From: Prinia subflava
Taxonomy: Eukaryota; Chordata; Aves; Passeriformes; Cisticolidae
DNA length: 64,000 nucleotides
Reading direction: 5' to 3'
NCBI RefSeq assembly: GCF_021018805.1
Contig: NC_086257.1
Span: 16,054,693 to 16,118,692, forward strand
Part shown: positions 10,962 to 22,100 of the stretch, piece by piece
Numbering within the stretch: the first letter of the stretch is position 1
Layout of the letters: each line of letters begins with the position of its first letter
Position numbers and translations under genes: made by a program
The notes under the pieces: model-generated
The model's input: the letters and a program-made list of their open reading frames with translations, nothing else
The model's database searches: none
Told to the model about the DNA's origin: nothing

Positions 10962-13900
10962 GGATGGCAGAAGGAGGCAGGTTGCCGACGTCCTCTCCCG
11001 CCCCCGGTCCCTTCCCTCCAATGTCCCTGTCACCCTTCCCTTCCGGTTGAGCCCTCCCCTTCCCAAGGGCTGGGTGCCCTGCTCAGCTGGGGCATGGGCT
11101 GGGGTGCACCCAAAGCCCACCCTGCAGGGACCCCCATTCTCCCCAGGGACCTGGGCTCAGCCTGGTGCAGCTCCATGGGCTGCCAGCAGCAGAAGGTGAA
11201 GCTGAGCCCAGAGCAGCGTGTGGCACTGCCAACAGTGGCATGGCTGTCACCCCACAGACCCCACAGAACCTGCTCCACATGCAGGGTATGGGGCACAGAG
11301 CAGTGTGTGGTGGTGACAGGGCAATGCCAGCTGGTGTCACCAGCTGGTGTCACCTGTGAGAACACCATGGACACTAAAATCACCAACTGAGCCATGTCTC
11401 AGCCCAGAGCAAGGCAGGACACAAGTGTCCACTTGGCAGCAGAGGCCAGTTATAAAGCAGGGAGCACCATGGCTGGGGTCAGGCCCTGGGGTGTCAGTTG
11501 AGCTCCACAGTGCTCAGCTACAACCTCAAGCACTGGGGATCCCTCTTCAGAGCCCCAGCATATCACAGTGGGATTTGAAACCTGCACCTCTGGGCTCAGC
11601 AGTGCTGGGGTCCTGGGAGGGGCTAAATGGTCCAGGGAAGCTTCTCTTCAAGGTTGGACCAGCATCCCCAGAGGATGGAGCAGGAAAAGGAACAGATCCA
11701 GACCCCTTTCCCTGCTGTGGGGATCCCCTGACTCACTTCACCCCTATGTCACACCCCCCTCCTCCTCCTGGAGCAGCAATTCCTGCACGCCCCCTTGAAA
11801 ACTGCTGCCAGCTCCCCTGTGAACAGCATTATGCAAACTCCCACCACTACATGGTTTTGTAGTCAATTAAACGCTCCTTAACCAGAAATGCCCCCAGGCA
11901 ACTCCTGCAAAGTGTTATGAGGGGTGTTAGGCAGAACACAGTGTCCCACTGGAGTCGGGCAGGCTGCACGGGGAGTGACACCCCGACACACCACGGGGCA
12001 GTGTGGATGGGGAAATGCCAGGGGAGGCCAAGTCACGGCTGATCAAACAGCATCCTGTAAAACCCACGCATTGCCCCGGGCAGTGGGAACAGGGCACAGG
12101 CGATAAACCTGGCGGGGGGAGCGTCGCTCACCTGGAACTAAACACCTGCCCCCCAGAAATGCCACCGTGGGTGTAAAGCTGGGGGGGGGGGGACAGTGCA
12201 TTAGGGGTCCTGCAACCAGCACTGCAGATCATGGGGTGACTGACCCATCAGTGACCACACCAGGGCTGACGGAGGATTTGAGAGATGTAAACCTGCCGTG
12301 GGAGAGTGGTTCCTGCCCGTGCTGACGATGCTGTATCACTTTGGAAAGCAACCCCAACAGGGAATACATGCTGACGCTGGAGAGTGTTGCTCCAGATGGT
12401 GTTTGAGGTGCAAAATGTGGTGGGAACCACAGGGATTGTTGCAAACATGCTGCTCAGCATAGAGGAAAACAACTCAGCTGAAGCAAGATGCTGTCCCCAG
12501 GCTGCCTGCAAGCTCCTGTCTGTGCTCCACAGAGGCCAGCACTGTCTGGAGACTCTTGTGCTTGCCACTCCTGCCTGTGCTGTCCCCTAGAAATGCCCAT
12601 GTCCCAGCACAGTCACAGGGCTGACAAACCAAAGTCATCCGTCTGCTCAGGCATTGGCACACCCTCCCAAGAAAGCTCAGAGCCACCAAGGGATGCCTCA
12701 TCTTGAGGACAGTACCCTGCTACCACTCTGGGAAGGGGCTTTTTGTTGATCTTTTTGCTCTGTCTGAAACCAAGGTCCTGGCAAAGTGCTGGTTCCTGTA
12801 AGAGTCATTAATGGGCTGTTACCAAAGACCAAAGCATCAGTGGGCACTGGAGCCCTTCAAGAGCCTGTAGCCATGGGGCAATTCTGTGAATCCCAGCACC
12901 CAGGGGCTCTGCACCGTCCAGCATGGCAGAGCATGGCCCAGCACAGTGCCTTATCGGCTTTCCTGGAATTAATGGGCTGGTTGTTCCAGTCCTGTGGAGA
13001 ACACAGCATCTTTTACTGGCTCCCCTCCAGCCTCCTGGCAAGGGCATTTGGAGAGGGCTCAGGGGTAAAGCAGGTTATCCATCAACCCCACAAGTTCTGG
13101 ATGATTTGGCATGCTGGGTGTGTTGCAACACCCTCCTGCCAAAGAGTGGGAGCTGGGTTATAGCCATCAGCAGGGGTGAAGGGAAGGAGGACACTGCAAG
13201 GGACACCTGAGTCACAAGGGGCTTGAGACACACCCCATGATGCTGCCAGGTCCTCCGAAGGTGACACATGTTGGACACAAGATTTGTTCCTTTGGACAAT
13301 GCTGAGAGATTGGAGTGTACTACAGCAAAGAGGCTGAGAACTCTTGTGGACCAGGAAAGCAGCAGGACTTGGATCCAGCCTCCCAAGCCCCTCTGATCAG
13401 CAGTCTGTGGCAGACAAGCAGCCATGGGGTGAAGCTGGCACCTCAAGGACAGCAGGCACAAAGAGTATGAGCAGTGTTGGGGGCTTGTCAGAGCTCTGTG
13501 CCACCACTGCCTGGGCAGTGACACCACTCCCATGGGAGCCACATCGTCCCACTGTGCCCCTCTTCTCCATCCCAGGCTGGTGGCAGAGGGGACCAGAGCA
13601 TCTCCTCCTCCCTCGGCCCCCCAGCCTCAGTAACGGTGGAAGGCAGCTGTGCCAGCAGAGAACAGTGAGTACCCTGGTCACCTTTTCATCCCAGCACTTC
13701 AGGACCTTTTCCTCCCTTTGTGACGCAGTTTGGCTCCAAACCCTGGCCTTGGCACCCGGCCATGTCCCGGGGTCTGAAGTTATGGATTCAACAGCCGGAG
13801 AAAACAGCCCAGTGGGACGCGACGTGGGAGGACTCTTGGCCCAGCTCCAAGGCGTGGGCAGACCACAAGGATTTCTTTCCCAGCACCCCACCAGGCAGCC

Positions 13901-15253
13901 AACACAGGGACCCCTTCCAGCAGGCTTTGCCCTGCTCCCCAGCTCCTTGCCCAGGTGCTGAGGGATCTCTCTCAGTCTCAATGGGTCCAACAAGCCCACA
14001 AAAGCCAGGCAGCATCCTAAAGAGCAAAGGGGCCACCCTGGACTGCCAGGGGCACCCCAAATGGGAGCATCCTGACAAGCTGCCTGGGTACAGCCTCCAG
14101 CCCAGCCTCCCCCAGGCCCTGTGAACTGGCAGGCAGCTGGGTGATCCCACGGTGTCTCTCCCCACCCTGTCCAGCTGCTGGCTCCTTCCCAGCCAGCTGA
14201 GAATCCAGGCAGCCTGAGAGAAGTCCCCAGGTTAGGAATCCTACAACCCCACACACCCCCTCCCAGCCCTCCCTGTGCTGGGGCAGTGAGGGCTGCCAGG
14301 GAGAAGCAGGGATCAGCCAAAAACAACCCCTGACATGCAACAAGGCTATTTTGCTAATTATTTCAGTTTTCAATCTCCAGGCGAGGTGGCTTGCTTAGGC
14401 TAATAATTGCTTCAGTTGGATTTTATCAGGCTAATTAATCAGTTAATAAATGACTTTGCTGCAGGGGGACAGATGTTGCAGCCGTCTCCTTAGTTGGGGA
14501 CTGGAAAAAACAGGGAAGGAGCACAGCCCACGGGATTTCCACAGCCCCACAGCGCTGCCCCTGCAGCTGTGGGGTGTTATGGGGCAGAGAGCTCCAAAGC
14601 AGAGACCACGGGTCTGCCGGGGTGCCGGGCCATCCTTGGGAATGTCTGCAGCAGCCCCTGGTGGGAGGGCACAGCACTGAGCCCGTCTCTCCACGAAAAG
14701 CTCTTGGGACTCAGTTTTCCTCACTGGTACCTCCAATAGATGGCAAAGCTGAAAACTGGGAAAGGCAACTTGGAAAATAAAGAAGTCATCACTTCACCAC
14801 AGAAAACATGGAATTTCTTTTTACTGCCCAGCATGGGTGTTCTCCTCCGTCAGCAATACCACAGGTGAGCCTTGGGCACAGCAGTACTGGGGGCTTCAGG
14901 TCTCCTTCCTCTAATTCCTCTGTCCCTAGGGTGGCTTTGACGGCTGAGCCAGCTCAGTCCCAGATGTAAAAGCTCAGTCCTGTGGGGTTTCCTCCTCCCA
15001 GCCCCCAGCAGAGAATTCCACACAGGAATCAGGTCTGGAGCAGGGTGGTGGGAGGGCTCAGGCTCTTCACACAGGCTGTGGGAAGGGGCAGGAGGGGCAT
15101 GGGGTCCTCTGGGGGTACAGAGTGAAGGACAGGAAGCCCCAGGTTCAAGAGGAGCTGTGTGGGATTCCCCAGGGGCCTGCACCACCACAGGTGAGGAGCT
15201 GGGAGCAGTTGCTTGGCAATCCAGGAGGCAGCAGGCTGGGCAAGGGGCAGTGG
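10962..15253. other. Intergenic region with no recognised gene
   Basis: About 4.3 kb lies between the MUC4 promoter and the last exon of the MUC20-like gene. The 3' UTR of the latter must occupy some of the right-hand end. No canonical minus-strand AATAAA was found below 15254. A run of 12 G occurs near 12181-12192. Several moderately long open frames, such as 13397-14326 on the minus strand, show no family signature and no splice-consistent partners. Confidence 0.6.
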
Positions 15254-17861
15254 TCAAGTCCTCCTCTTCCCTCGCCAGGCCAGTGCCAGGCCAGCACACG
15301 GGAATGCTGTCTGCAGGTCCTCTTGGAGCTGGGGGGAAAGAACAGCCATCAAACTCTGCCACAGGGGCTTTCCTACCCCCGTCCCACACAGAAAGGGCCA
15401 GATCCTGGACTATAGCAGCCAAAGGAGGGTCTCCCCTTCATCTGAAAGGGCTCTGGATGACATTCAATGCAAGATGCAGCCATTCCCCTCCCTGACTGAG
15501 TGAACCACAGCGGGCAGGTGCAGAGTGGGCTCTCCTCCTGCACACCTCACCTTGGACAACAGCAGCTCCTGCACCGTGGTGTTCCCCAGGTCCAGAGGGG
15601 TGGTTAGCCGCAGCGACAGAAAGAGGTGAGATGCACCTAGGGAGTAAAACCAGGACTCTGGTTATTGCCCTTGAACCCTGGGCTGTGCCAGAGGACCTGG
15701 GGGTCTCTCCTCAGGTTTGCTGGCACAGAAGGTCCCCCCAGGTTAATTGTGTCATGGACACACTACACTGTCACAGGAGGCCTCTCACTGTACAGCAAAC
15801 CACAAAGCATCAGCACCTGCACACTGAGAGCACAACAGGAGGAGAGGGGCCCCAGGACCCCCTGCACTGGCCCCAAGCACTGATGCTGGGGGTGGTGATG
15901 CCCACGGGGCACTGCACTTACTGGTGTTGGACGAGGCAGAGGGGCAGACTGTAGGCATGCTGAGGGTAGTAACCTCTGAGATCTGGGCTGAGCTGGTGAC
16001 AGGGGAAGAGGACTCAGTGCCTGGGCAAAGCAAAGTTAGGTTAGTGCTGTCTGCAGAGGTACAGGATGCTCCTGCAACTGGGGGCAGGCCTAAGCAAAGC
16101 CACCCAAGTACATGGGATTCCTCTGGGGATTTCTCACCCAGGCCTCATCCCTGCCTTCCAGGTGCCCCCCGGCCAAACCCACCCATGGCTGCACCAGGGG
16201 GTCCCAGATCCTGTCAGGGTACCTGGAGTCGAGTCCATAGTTGAGGGGAAGATGTCAGGGGTGGTGCTGTCTGGGTAGGGGGTGCTCATGGGGTCTGATG
16301 AGCTGATAACAGGGCTGGCTGTGGTGTCTGCCAGGGCTTCCAAGGTCTCTGCTGAATCTTCTGTAGTCGTGGTGGGAGAAGGCTCAGTGGGAGGAGAGGT
16401 GTTGCCAGTCTCTGCAGATGTGCTGGACTCCTCTGAGGTGGAGGCTTCTGTTTCAGGGCTGGAGGAAAGGAGGGTGGCTGTGGTGGTGGAATCAGTGGTA
16501 GGCAGCAGTGTTGAACTCTCCACAGGTGTTGAGGAGGTAGGGAGAGCTGGGGACACAGTTGCTGTCACACCCATGGCAGTGGTCTCTGCAAAGAGTTGGG
16601 ACAATGAGATGCAGGGGTGTTGGTGGTGAAAGGCTGAGTCCATGGCTGTGCTGGGGATGGTGCAGCATCACTTCCACAGCGAGCTCCCCAAGGAGCTCAG
16701 AGCTGCACATCAGCCACAGATCACTGCAGTGGGAGCTCACTATCCTGCATGGATCAAACACACGGATCTCTTCAATGGGTATCAACCATGCAGACCACAT
16801 AAATGCCCAGCCTGACAAAGCAGGAACAAGCCATGGCCATCGCTGGTTTCGGGGCAGAAACTCCTTTGGCGCCAGTCCTAAGACCCACTCCACCATCTTC
16901 ACCCATCCCTGGAGGAAGTCAGACAAACCCGTCTGGCAGGAAGAGCTGAGCAGGAACTGGTGACCGTGAGACGGTCTGGAAATGCAGCAGCAGCAGTTTA
17001 AACAAACCCTCTGTGCTGCAGATAGTCAGGAACTGATAGCGGGGGGTGTAAATAATGGCAACGGGGGAATGCTTTGTGGAACTAGCCCCACAAAGGAACA
17101 AATCCCAGCCTGCAGCTCAGGATGAGCCGTTAGAGACGTGCTGTGACCCACAAGAGCTCTGGGGGAGGGGGTGGGACACAGGAGGGCTGTCCTCTCTTCC
17201 ACTACGGACTATACCGGAGCAGTGTGCTGTCCCCAGAAAAGCCCAGGGATCTGTAACCCTCTCCAAAGGATAGGTAGGACAGCCTGGCTGCCTGGACCTT
17301 TGTCAAGAGGTGTCTGTGAGGTGGTGGCTTTGGGATACCCAAGTGGATTCCCCACTGATCCCAGCACAAACCCAGTGAGTCTGGGGCTCTGCTCGCATGA
17401 GGATGGGAAACCAAACCACAAGCTGCCATCTGCTATCAGCCAACCCAGCCAGAAACTTCCACAGCCCCTGGCAGCCATGCTCTCCCTGCACACAGCAGCT
17501 GGTTACATAAAAATACAGAGAAGGGCAAAGGCCTGACCCCAGCCCTTGACAGGTGAGTGTCTGCACAGAAGGGCCTCGTCCTCACAAAAAGATAAGCAGC
17601 AAGCCCACCTCTGCTTCCCATTTAAGAAGCAGGGAACAGTCCCACAGCATTCCACCCCCCTGCACCTCACAGGTGCCACCCCTCCACCCTGAGGAATGAT
17701 GCTCCCCGCTCACCACCCACCCTGTGGGGAGCACCACATCCCACTCAGCCCTTACCCAGAGCCAGGTGCAGCACAGCGAGGCAGGTGAGGCTCAGCAGCA
17801 GCAGCAGCAGCAGCAGGGACCAGGACAGGGGCAGGGACAACCCTCCTCTCTGCCCAGCCAT
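15254..17861 (-). CDS. MUC20-like small secreted mucin, complete (5 exons, 242 aa)
   Basis: Exons are 17861-17756 (106 nt), 16585-16223 (363), 16020-15922 (99), 15636-15551 (86) and 15328-15254 (75, with TGA). All use GT-AG and the total is 729 nt. Order: a strong Leu-rich signal peptide (MAGQRGGLSLPLSWS then a poly-Leu core), a Ser/Thr/Pro exon of 121 residues, a short Ser/Thr exon with one Cys, then a folded-looking C terminus of about 53 residues. That tail contains HLFLSLRLTTPLDL, NTTVQELLLSKLQEDLQTAF and ends in WRGKRRT. The tail resembles the C-terminal module of mammalian MUC20 as I remember it, and MUC20 neighbours MUC4 in human 3q29. There is no transmembrane helix or GPI signal, so secretion is inferred. 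It could also be a bird-specific paralogue. Confidence 0.72.
16640..17110. repeat. Duplicated intron segment, copy 1 (pairs with about 22150-22600)
   Basis: Intron 1 of the downstream mucin unit carries a segment that is nearly identical over about 300 bp (16788-17090) to 22271-22573 in the upstream unit, with only scattered substitutions and no obvious indels. Similarity fades gradually on both sides and extends into the start of exon 2. It shows that the signal exon, intron 1 and exon 2 were duplicated as one block in tandem. Confidence 0.9.
17756..17861 (-). CDS. Signal-peptide exon of the downstream MUC20-like unit
   Basis: The ATG at 17861-17859 opens a 35-codon signal peptide with a run of seven consecutive CTG Leu codons. 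The exon ends in phase 1 at CTGG|GTAAGG. The exon and its downstream flank resemble the other signal exon at 23239-23173: both end in a CTG|G codon split followed by GTAAGGGCTGA. This supports a shared origin by duplication. Confidence 0.78.
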
Positions 17862-19198
17862 GTCCAGGTGAGCAGGAGCTGACAAACCCCTGCAGGCACC
17901 ACTCTGAGGGCTCCCCACAGCTCCAGCACTGGGGTTTCCAGGTCTCCTTCACCCAGCACAGGAGGAGCATCCAGGTGGGTCCTTTTACCCTCCAGGTGCT
18001 GGCAATGAGGCAGTGGGTTCCACCTGACAGGGACACTCCCAGAGACTGGTGCAATGCCCAGCAAACATCAACTGCACAGCTGGACCCAAAACAGCCCCAA
18101 AAAGCGGGCAGGGCAGGCCACCAAGGCCACCACTACCACAGACCTGGCTCCCGTGGCTGTCCTCTGCCTGCTGTGGGGAGGGTGACAGCGGAAAAAAGCC
18201 CAGGGATGAGCCAGGCTGCCTGGAACCCCGCTCTTCACCACAGGGGTGATGTTTGGTGGTGGCTCCCAGCACCAACGCCCTCAGGAGACAACAGGCAGCT
18301 GTGTCTGAGCTGGCCAAGAGAACAGGCGGCGCTCAGGAAGGGCGTGCTCCAGGCTGAGGGTTTGTCCCCTGGGCTGTCTGTACAGGCATCACTTCCCCGT
18401 GTCACAGCCTATCACGGCCCAAGTGTACTGCTGACAGCTGGGGCTGCTTCCTCCTTCTCAGGGTCAGGGACAAGAGCACTCGCAGCGCCTGCAGGCACAG
18501 GGCCAGGTATTGGTGTTCTGGAGGCAGGCGGGCACGCTGAGGACTGTCAGGACACAGCCACCCCGCTGCTGACCAGCTGCTTGGGGACACTGCCAGGGCA
18601 CGGGCACTCAGAGGCCATCACCAGGGTACCAGCACTCTGAGGAGGTGCTCTCACACCACAGGCATCAGGCCAGGGTGCAGGTATTCTCTGAGGATACAGT
18701 AGCTCTGCTGGGGTACAGGGACACCAGGAAGGGCCAGGGGTACTGGGGCAGGGCACAGTCTCCCTGTCCCAGTTGACGTGCAGGGAGTGGGCTGTCACCA
18801 GGGTATATCTGCAGTGCTAGGATTAAGGCTCCTGCAACAGCCACCACGATACAGCCACACTTTCAGGACACAGGTGCCCAGTAAGCAGCAGTGCCAGGGG
18901 GCAGCTGCCTGGGGGGACTGCTGGGGTACGGTCACACTCCTTGGGGTAGAGGGTACATAGATTCTCCAGGGGGGTGTACAGGTACAGTACAGGCTCGGTG
19001 CTGGGGCACAGCCACACGGCAGCACTGTCACACCACAGCACAGGTCCCCAGCCTGGGACCCACCCACTGGCCTGCAGAGCCTGGGGACCAGGTGGCCCCT
19101 GGGGGAAGAAGCCAAGTGCCTGTCTGAGCAAGATGGGAGATCCCGTGGGGATTTACCACCCTGATCCTGCCCTCCAGCTGCCCTGTAGCTGTACTCAC
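17862..19198. other. Spacer between the two mucin units
   Basis: This holds the promoter region of the downstream signal exon and the post-VNTR flank of the upstream unit. The stretch 18590-18800 contains loosely repeated 'ggtac/agggaca' phrases but no clean tandem array. The open frame running on from the VNTR exon to 18795 crosses a strong donor at 19198-19197 and becomes Cys/Trp-rich non-mucin sequence, so I treat it as intronic. No MUC20-type C-terminal exon was recognised here. Confidence 0.6.
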
Positions 19199-22100
19199 CT
19201 GCAGTGTCACTGGGGCTCTCTGGTTCTGGTGGGATGGAGGTACCAAGGGTGGTCCTAGGCATGGTCCCAGCTGGCTGGCTAGGGACAGGGGTGCTCCCAG
19301 GGACCTCTGTGGTGGTAACAAGGGAGGCCATGGTGTCTGATGGGGTCATCAAGGGCCCATCTGAAGTGTCTGTCACTTCAGGGGTGGTGGAAGAAGAGGT
19401 AGTGCTGGTCCCTGAGGATGTAGTGCCAAGCAGTGTGGTCATGGCTGGCCTTTGGTGGGTGCTGGTGCCAAATGTGGTGCCCACGCTGCTGGAGGAGAGA
19501 AGAGTAGAGGCAGGAGGAGACAGTGTGCTCATTTCAACTCCAAATGAGCTGGCAGCCAGGGCCGTGCTGCTCCCCACAGACGTGGAAGTGGTAGTCTTGT
19601 CACAGCTGGGTGTCACGGCCATGGAGGTTGGAGTTGGCACGCTGGTGGTGCTGAGCCCCAGCCCTGCTGAGGTGCTGCTGGTGGGTTCCATTCCTGCTGA
19701 GGTGCTGCTGGTGGTGGGTCCTAGCTGTGCTGGGGTGGTGCTGCTGGTTGGCTCCAGCCCTGCCAGGGTGCTGGTGGTGGCTCCCAGCTGTGCTGGGGTA
19801 CTACTGGTGGTCAGTCCCAGCCCTGTTGACGTGCTGCTGGTGGGTTCCATCCCTGCTGAGGTGCTGCTGGTGGTGGGTCCCAGCCCTGCTGGGGTGGTGC
19901 TGGTGGCTCCCAGCTGTGCTGGGGTACTGCTGGTGGTAGGTTCCAGCCCTGCTGGGGTGGTGCTGGTGGTGGGTCCCAGCTGTGCTGGAGTGGTGCTGGT
20001 GGTTGGCTCCAGCCCTGCTGGGGTGGTGCTGGTGGGTTCCATCCCTGCTGGAGTGGTGCTGGTGGTGGGTCCTAGCTGTGCTGGAGTGGTGCTGGTGGTG
20101 GGTCCCAGCTGTGCTGGAGTGGTGCTGGTGGTGGGTCCCAGCTGTTCTGGGGTGGTGCTGGTGGTGGGTCCCAGCTGTGCTGGGGTGGTGCTGGTGGTGG
20201 GTTCCAGCTGTGCTGGAGTGGTGCTGGTGGTGGGTCCTAGCTGTGCTGGGGTGGTGCTGCTGGTTGGCTCCAGCCCTGCCAGGGTGCTGGTGGTGGCTCC
20301 CAGCTGTGCTGGGGTACTACTGGTGGTCAGTCCCAGCCCTGTTGACGTGCTGCTGGTGGGTTCCATCCCTGCTGAGGTGCTGCTGGTGGTGGGTCCCAGC
20401 CCTGCTGGGGTGGTGCTGGTGGTGGGTCCTAGCTGTGCTGGGGTGGTGCTGGTGGTGGGTCCCAGCTGTGCTGGAGTGGTGCTGGTGGTAGGTTCCAGCT
20501 GTGCTGGAGTGGTGCTGGTGGTGGGTCCTAGCTGTGCTGGGGTGGTGCTGGTGGTGGGTCCCAGCTGTGCTGGAGTGGTGCTGGTGGTGGGTCCTAGCTG
20601 TGCTGGGGTGTTGCTGGTGGTGGGTCCCAGCTGTGCTGGAGCGGTGCTGGTGGTGGGTCCTAGCTGTGCTGGGGTGCTGCTGGTGGTGGGTCCCAGCTGT
20701 GCTGGGGTGGTGCTGGTGGTGGGTCCTAGCTGTGCTGGGGTGCTGCTGGTGGTAGGTTCCAGCTGTGCTGGGGTGGTGCTGGTGGTGGCTCCCAGCACTG
20801 CCAGGATGGTGCTGGTGGTGGGTCCCAGCTGTGCTGGAGTGGTGCTGGTGGTTGGCTCCAGCCCTGCTGGGGTGGTGCTGGTGGCTTCCATCCCTGCTGG
20901 AGTGGTGCTGGTGGTGGGTCTCAGTTGTGCTGGAGTGGTGCTGGTGGTGGGTCCCAGCTGTGCCGGAGTGGTGCTGGTGGTGGGTCCCAGCCCTGCTGGG
21001 GTGGTGCTGGTGGTGGGTCCTAGCTGTGCTGGGGTGGTGCTGGTGGTGGGTCCTAGCTGTGCTGGGGTGGTGCTGGTGGTGGGTCCCAGCTGTGCTGGGG
21101 TGGTGCTGGTGGTGGGTCCCAGCTGTGCTGGAGTGGTGCTGGTGGTAGGTTCCAGCTGTGCTGGGGTGGTGCTGGTGGTGGCTCCCAGCACTGCCAGGAT
21201 GGTGCTGGTGGTGGGTCCCAGCTGTGCTGGAGTGGTGCTGGTGGTGGGTCCCAGCTGTGCCGGGGTGGTGCTGGTGGTGGCTCCCAGCCCTGCCAGGGTG
21301 GTGCTGGTGGTGGTTCCCAGCCCTGCTGGAGTACTGCTGGTGGTCGGCTCCAGCCCTGCCAGGGTGCTGCTGGTGGTGGTGGGTCCCAGCTGTGCCGGGG
21401 TGGTGCTGGTGGTGGGTCCTAGCTGTGCTGGATTGGTGCTGGTGGTAGGTTCCAGCTGTGCTGGGGTGGTGCTGGTGGTGGGTCCCAGCTGTGCTGGAGT
21501 GGTGCTGGTGGTGGGTCCCAGCTGTGCTGGAGTGGTGCTGGTGGTTGGTTCCAGCCCTGCTGGGGTGGTGCTGGTGGGTTCCATCCCTGCTGGAGTGGTG
21601 CTGGTGGTGGGTCCCAGCTGTGCTGGAGTGGTGCTGGTGGTGGGTCCCAGCTGTGCTGGAGAGGTGCTGGTGGTGGGTCCCAGCTGTGCTGAGGTACTGC
21701 TGGTGGTCAGTCCCAGCCCTGCCGGGGTGGTGCTGGTGGTGGGTCTCAGCTGTGCTGGAGTGTTGCTCCTGGTGGCTTCCAGCCCTGCCAGGGTACTGCT
21801 GCTGGTGGTGGCTCTCAGCCCAGGTGGCACAGGAGTGCTATGAGTTGTGTTGCCCCTTGCCTCTGGTGTGGTGATGTTGGAGGCTGCTGGGCTGCTCCGC
21901 TGAGCTGCAGAAGCCCTGGATGTGAAGGCATCTGCTGGCATCTCTGGGGTGGAGGTTGCATGACGAGAGGAAGGGAAGGTGGTTGCAGTGCTTGAGCTGG
22001 TGTTGGGCAGCAGTGCCGTGGTCTCTGTGGGTGTCAAGGAGGTTGGGAAAGTGAGGGATGCAGGGTTTGTCATATCTGACAGTGGTCCAGGCAAAGAGGT

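Noticed and set aside
13397..14326. 309-codon minus-strand frame in the MUC4-MUC20 spacer
   Set aside because: No recognisable domain, Cys/Trp/Gly-rich noise composition, and no phase-consistent splice partners.
18402..18590. Possible terminal exon for the upstream mucin unit (LALCLQALRVLLSLTLRRRK)
   Set aside because: No similarity to the downstream unit's C terminus, and splice phase cannot be supported.
18795..19198. Continuation of the VNTR open frame past 19199
   Set aside because: Composition changes abruptly to Cys/Trp/Arg-rich after a strong CAG|GTGAGT donor. It is treated as intron.
19204..21843. 879-codon open frame on the plus strand (repeating VVLVVGPSCAG)
   Set aside because: It is the antisense shadow of the 33-bp VNTR. 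The period keeps all frames open, and the minus strand has the signal exon, splice sites and Thr/Ser/Pro composition.
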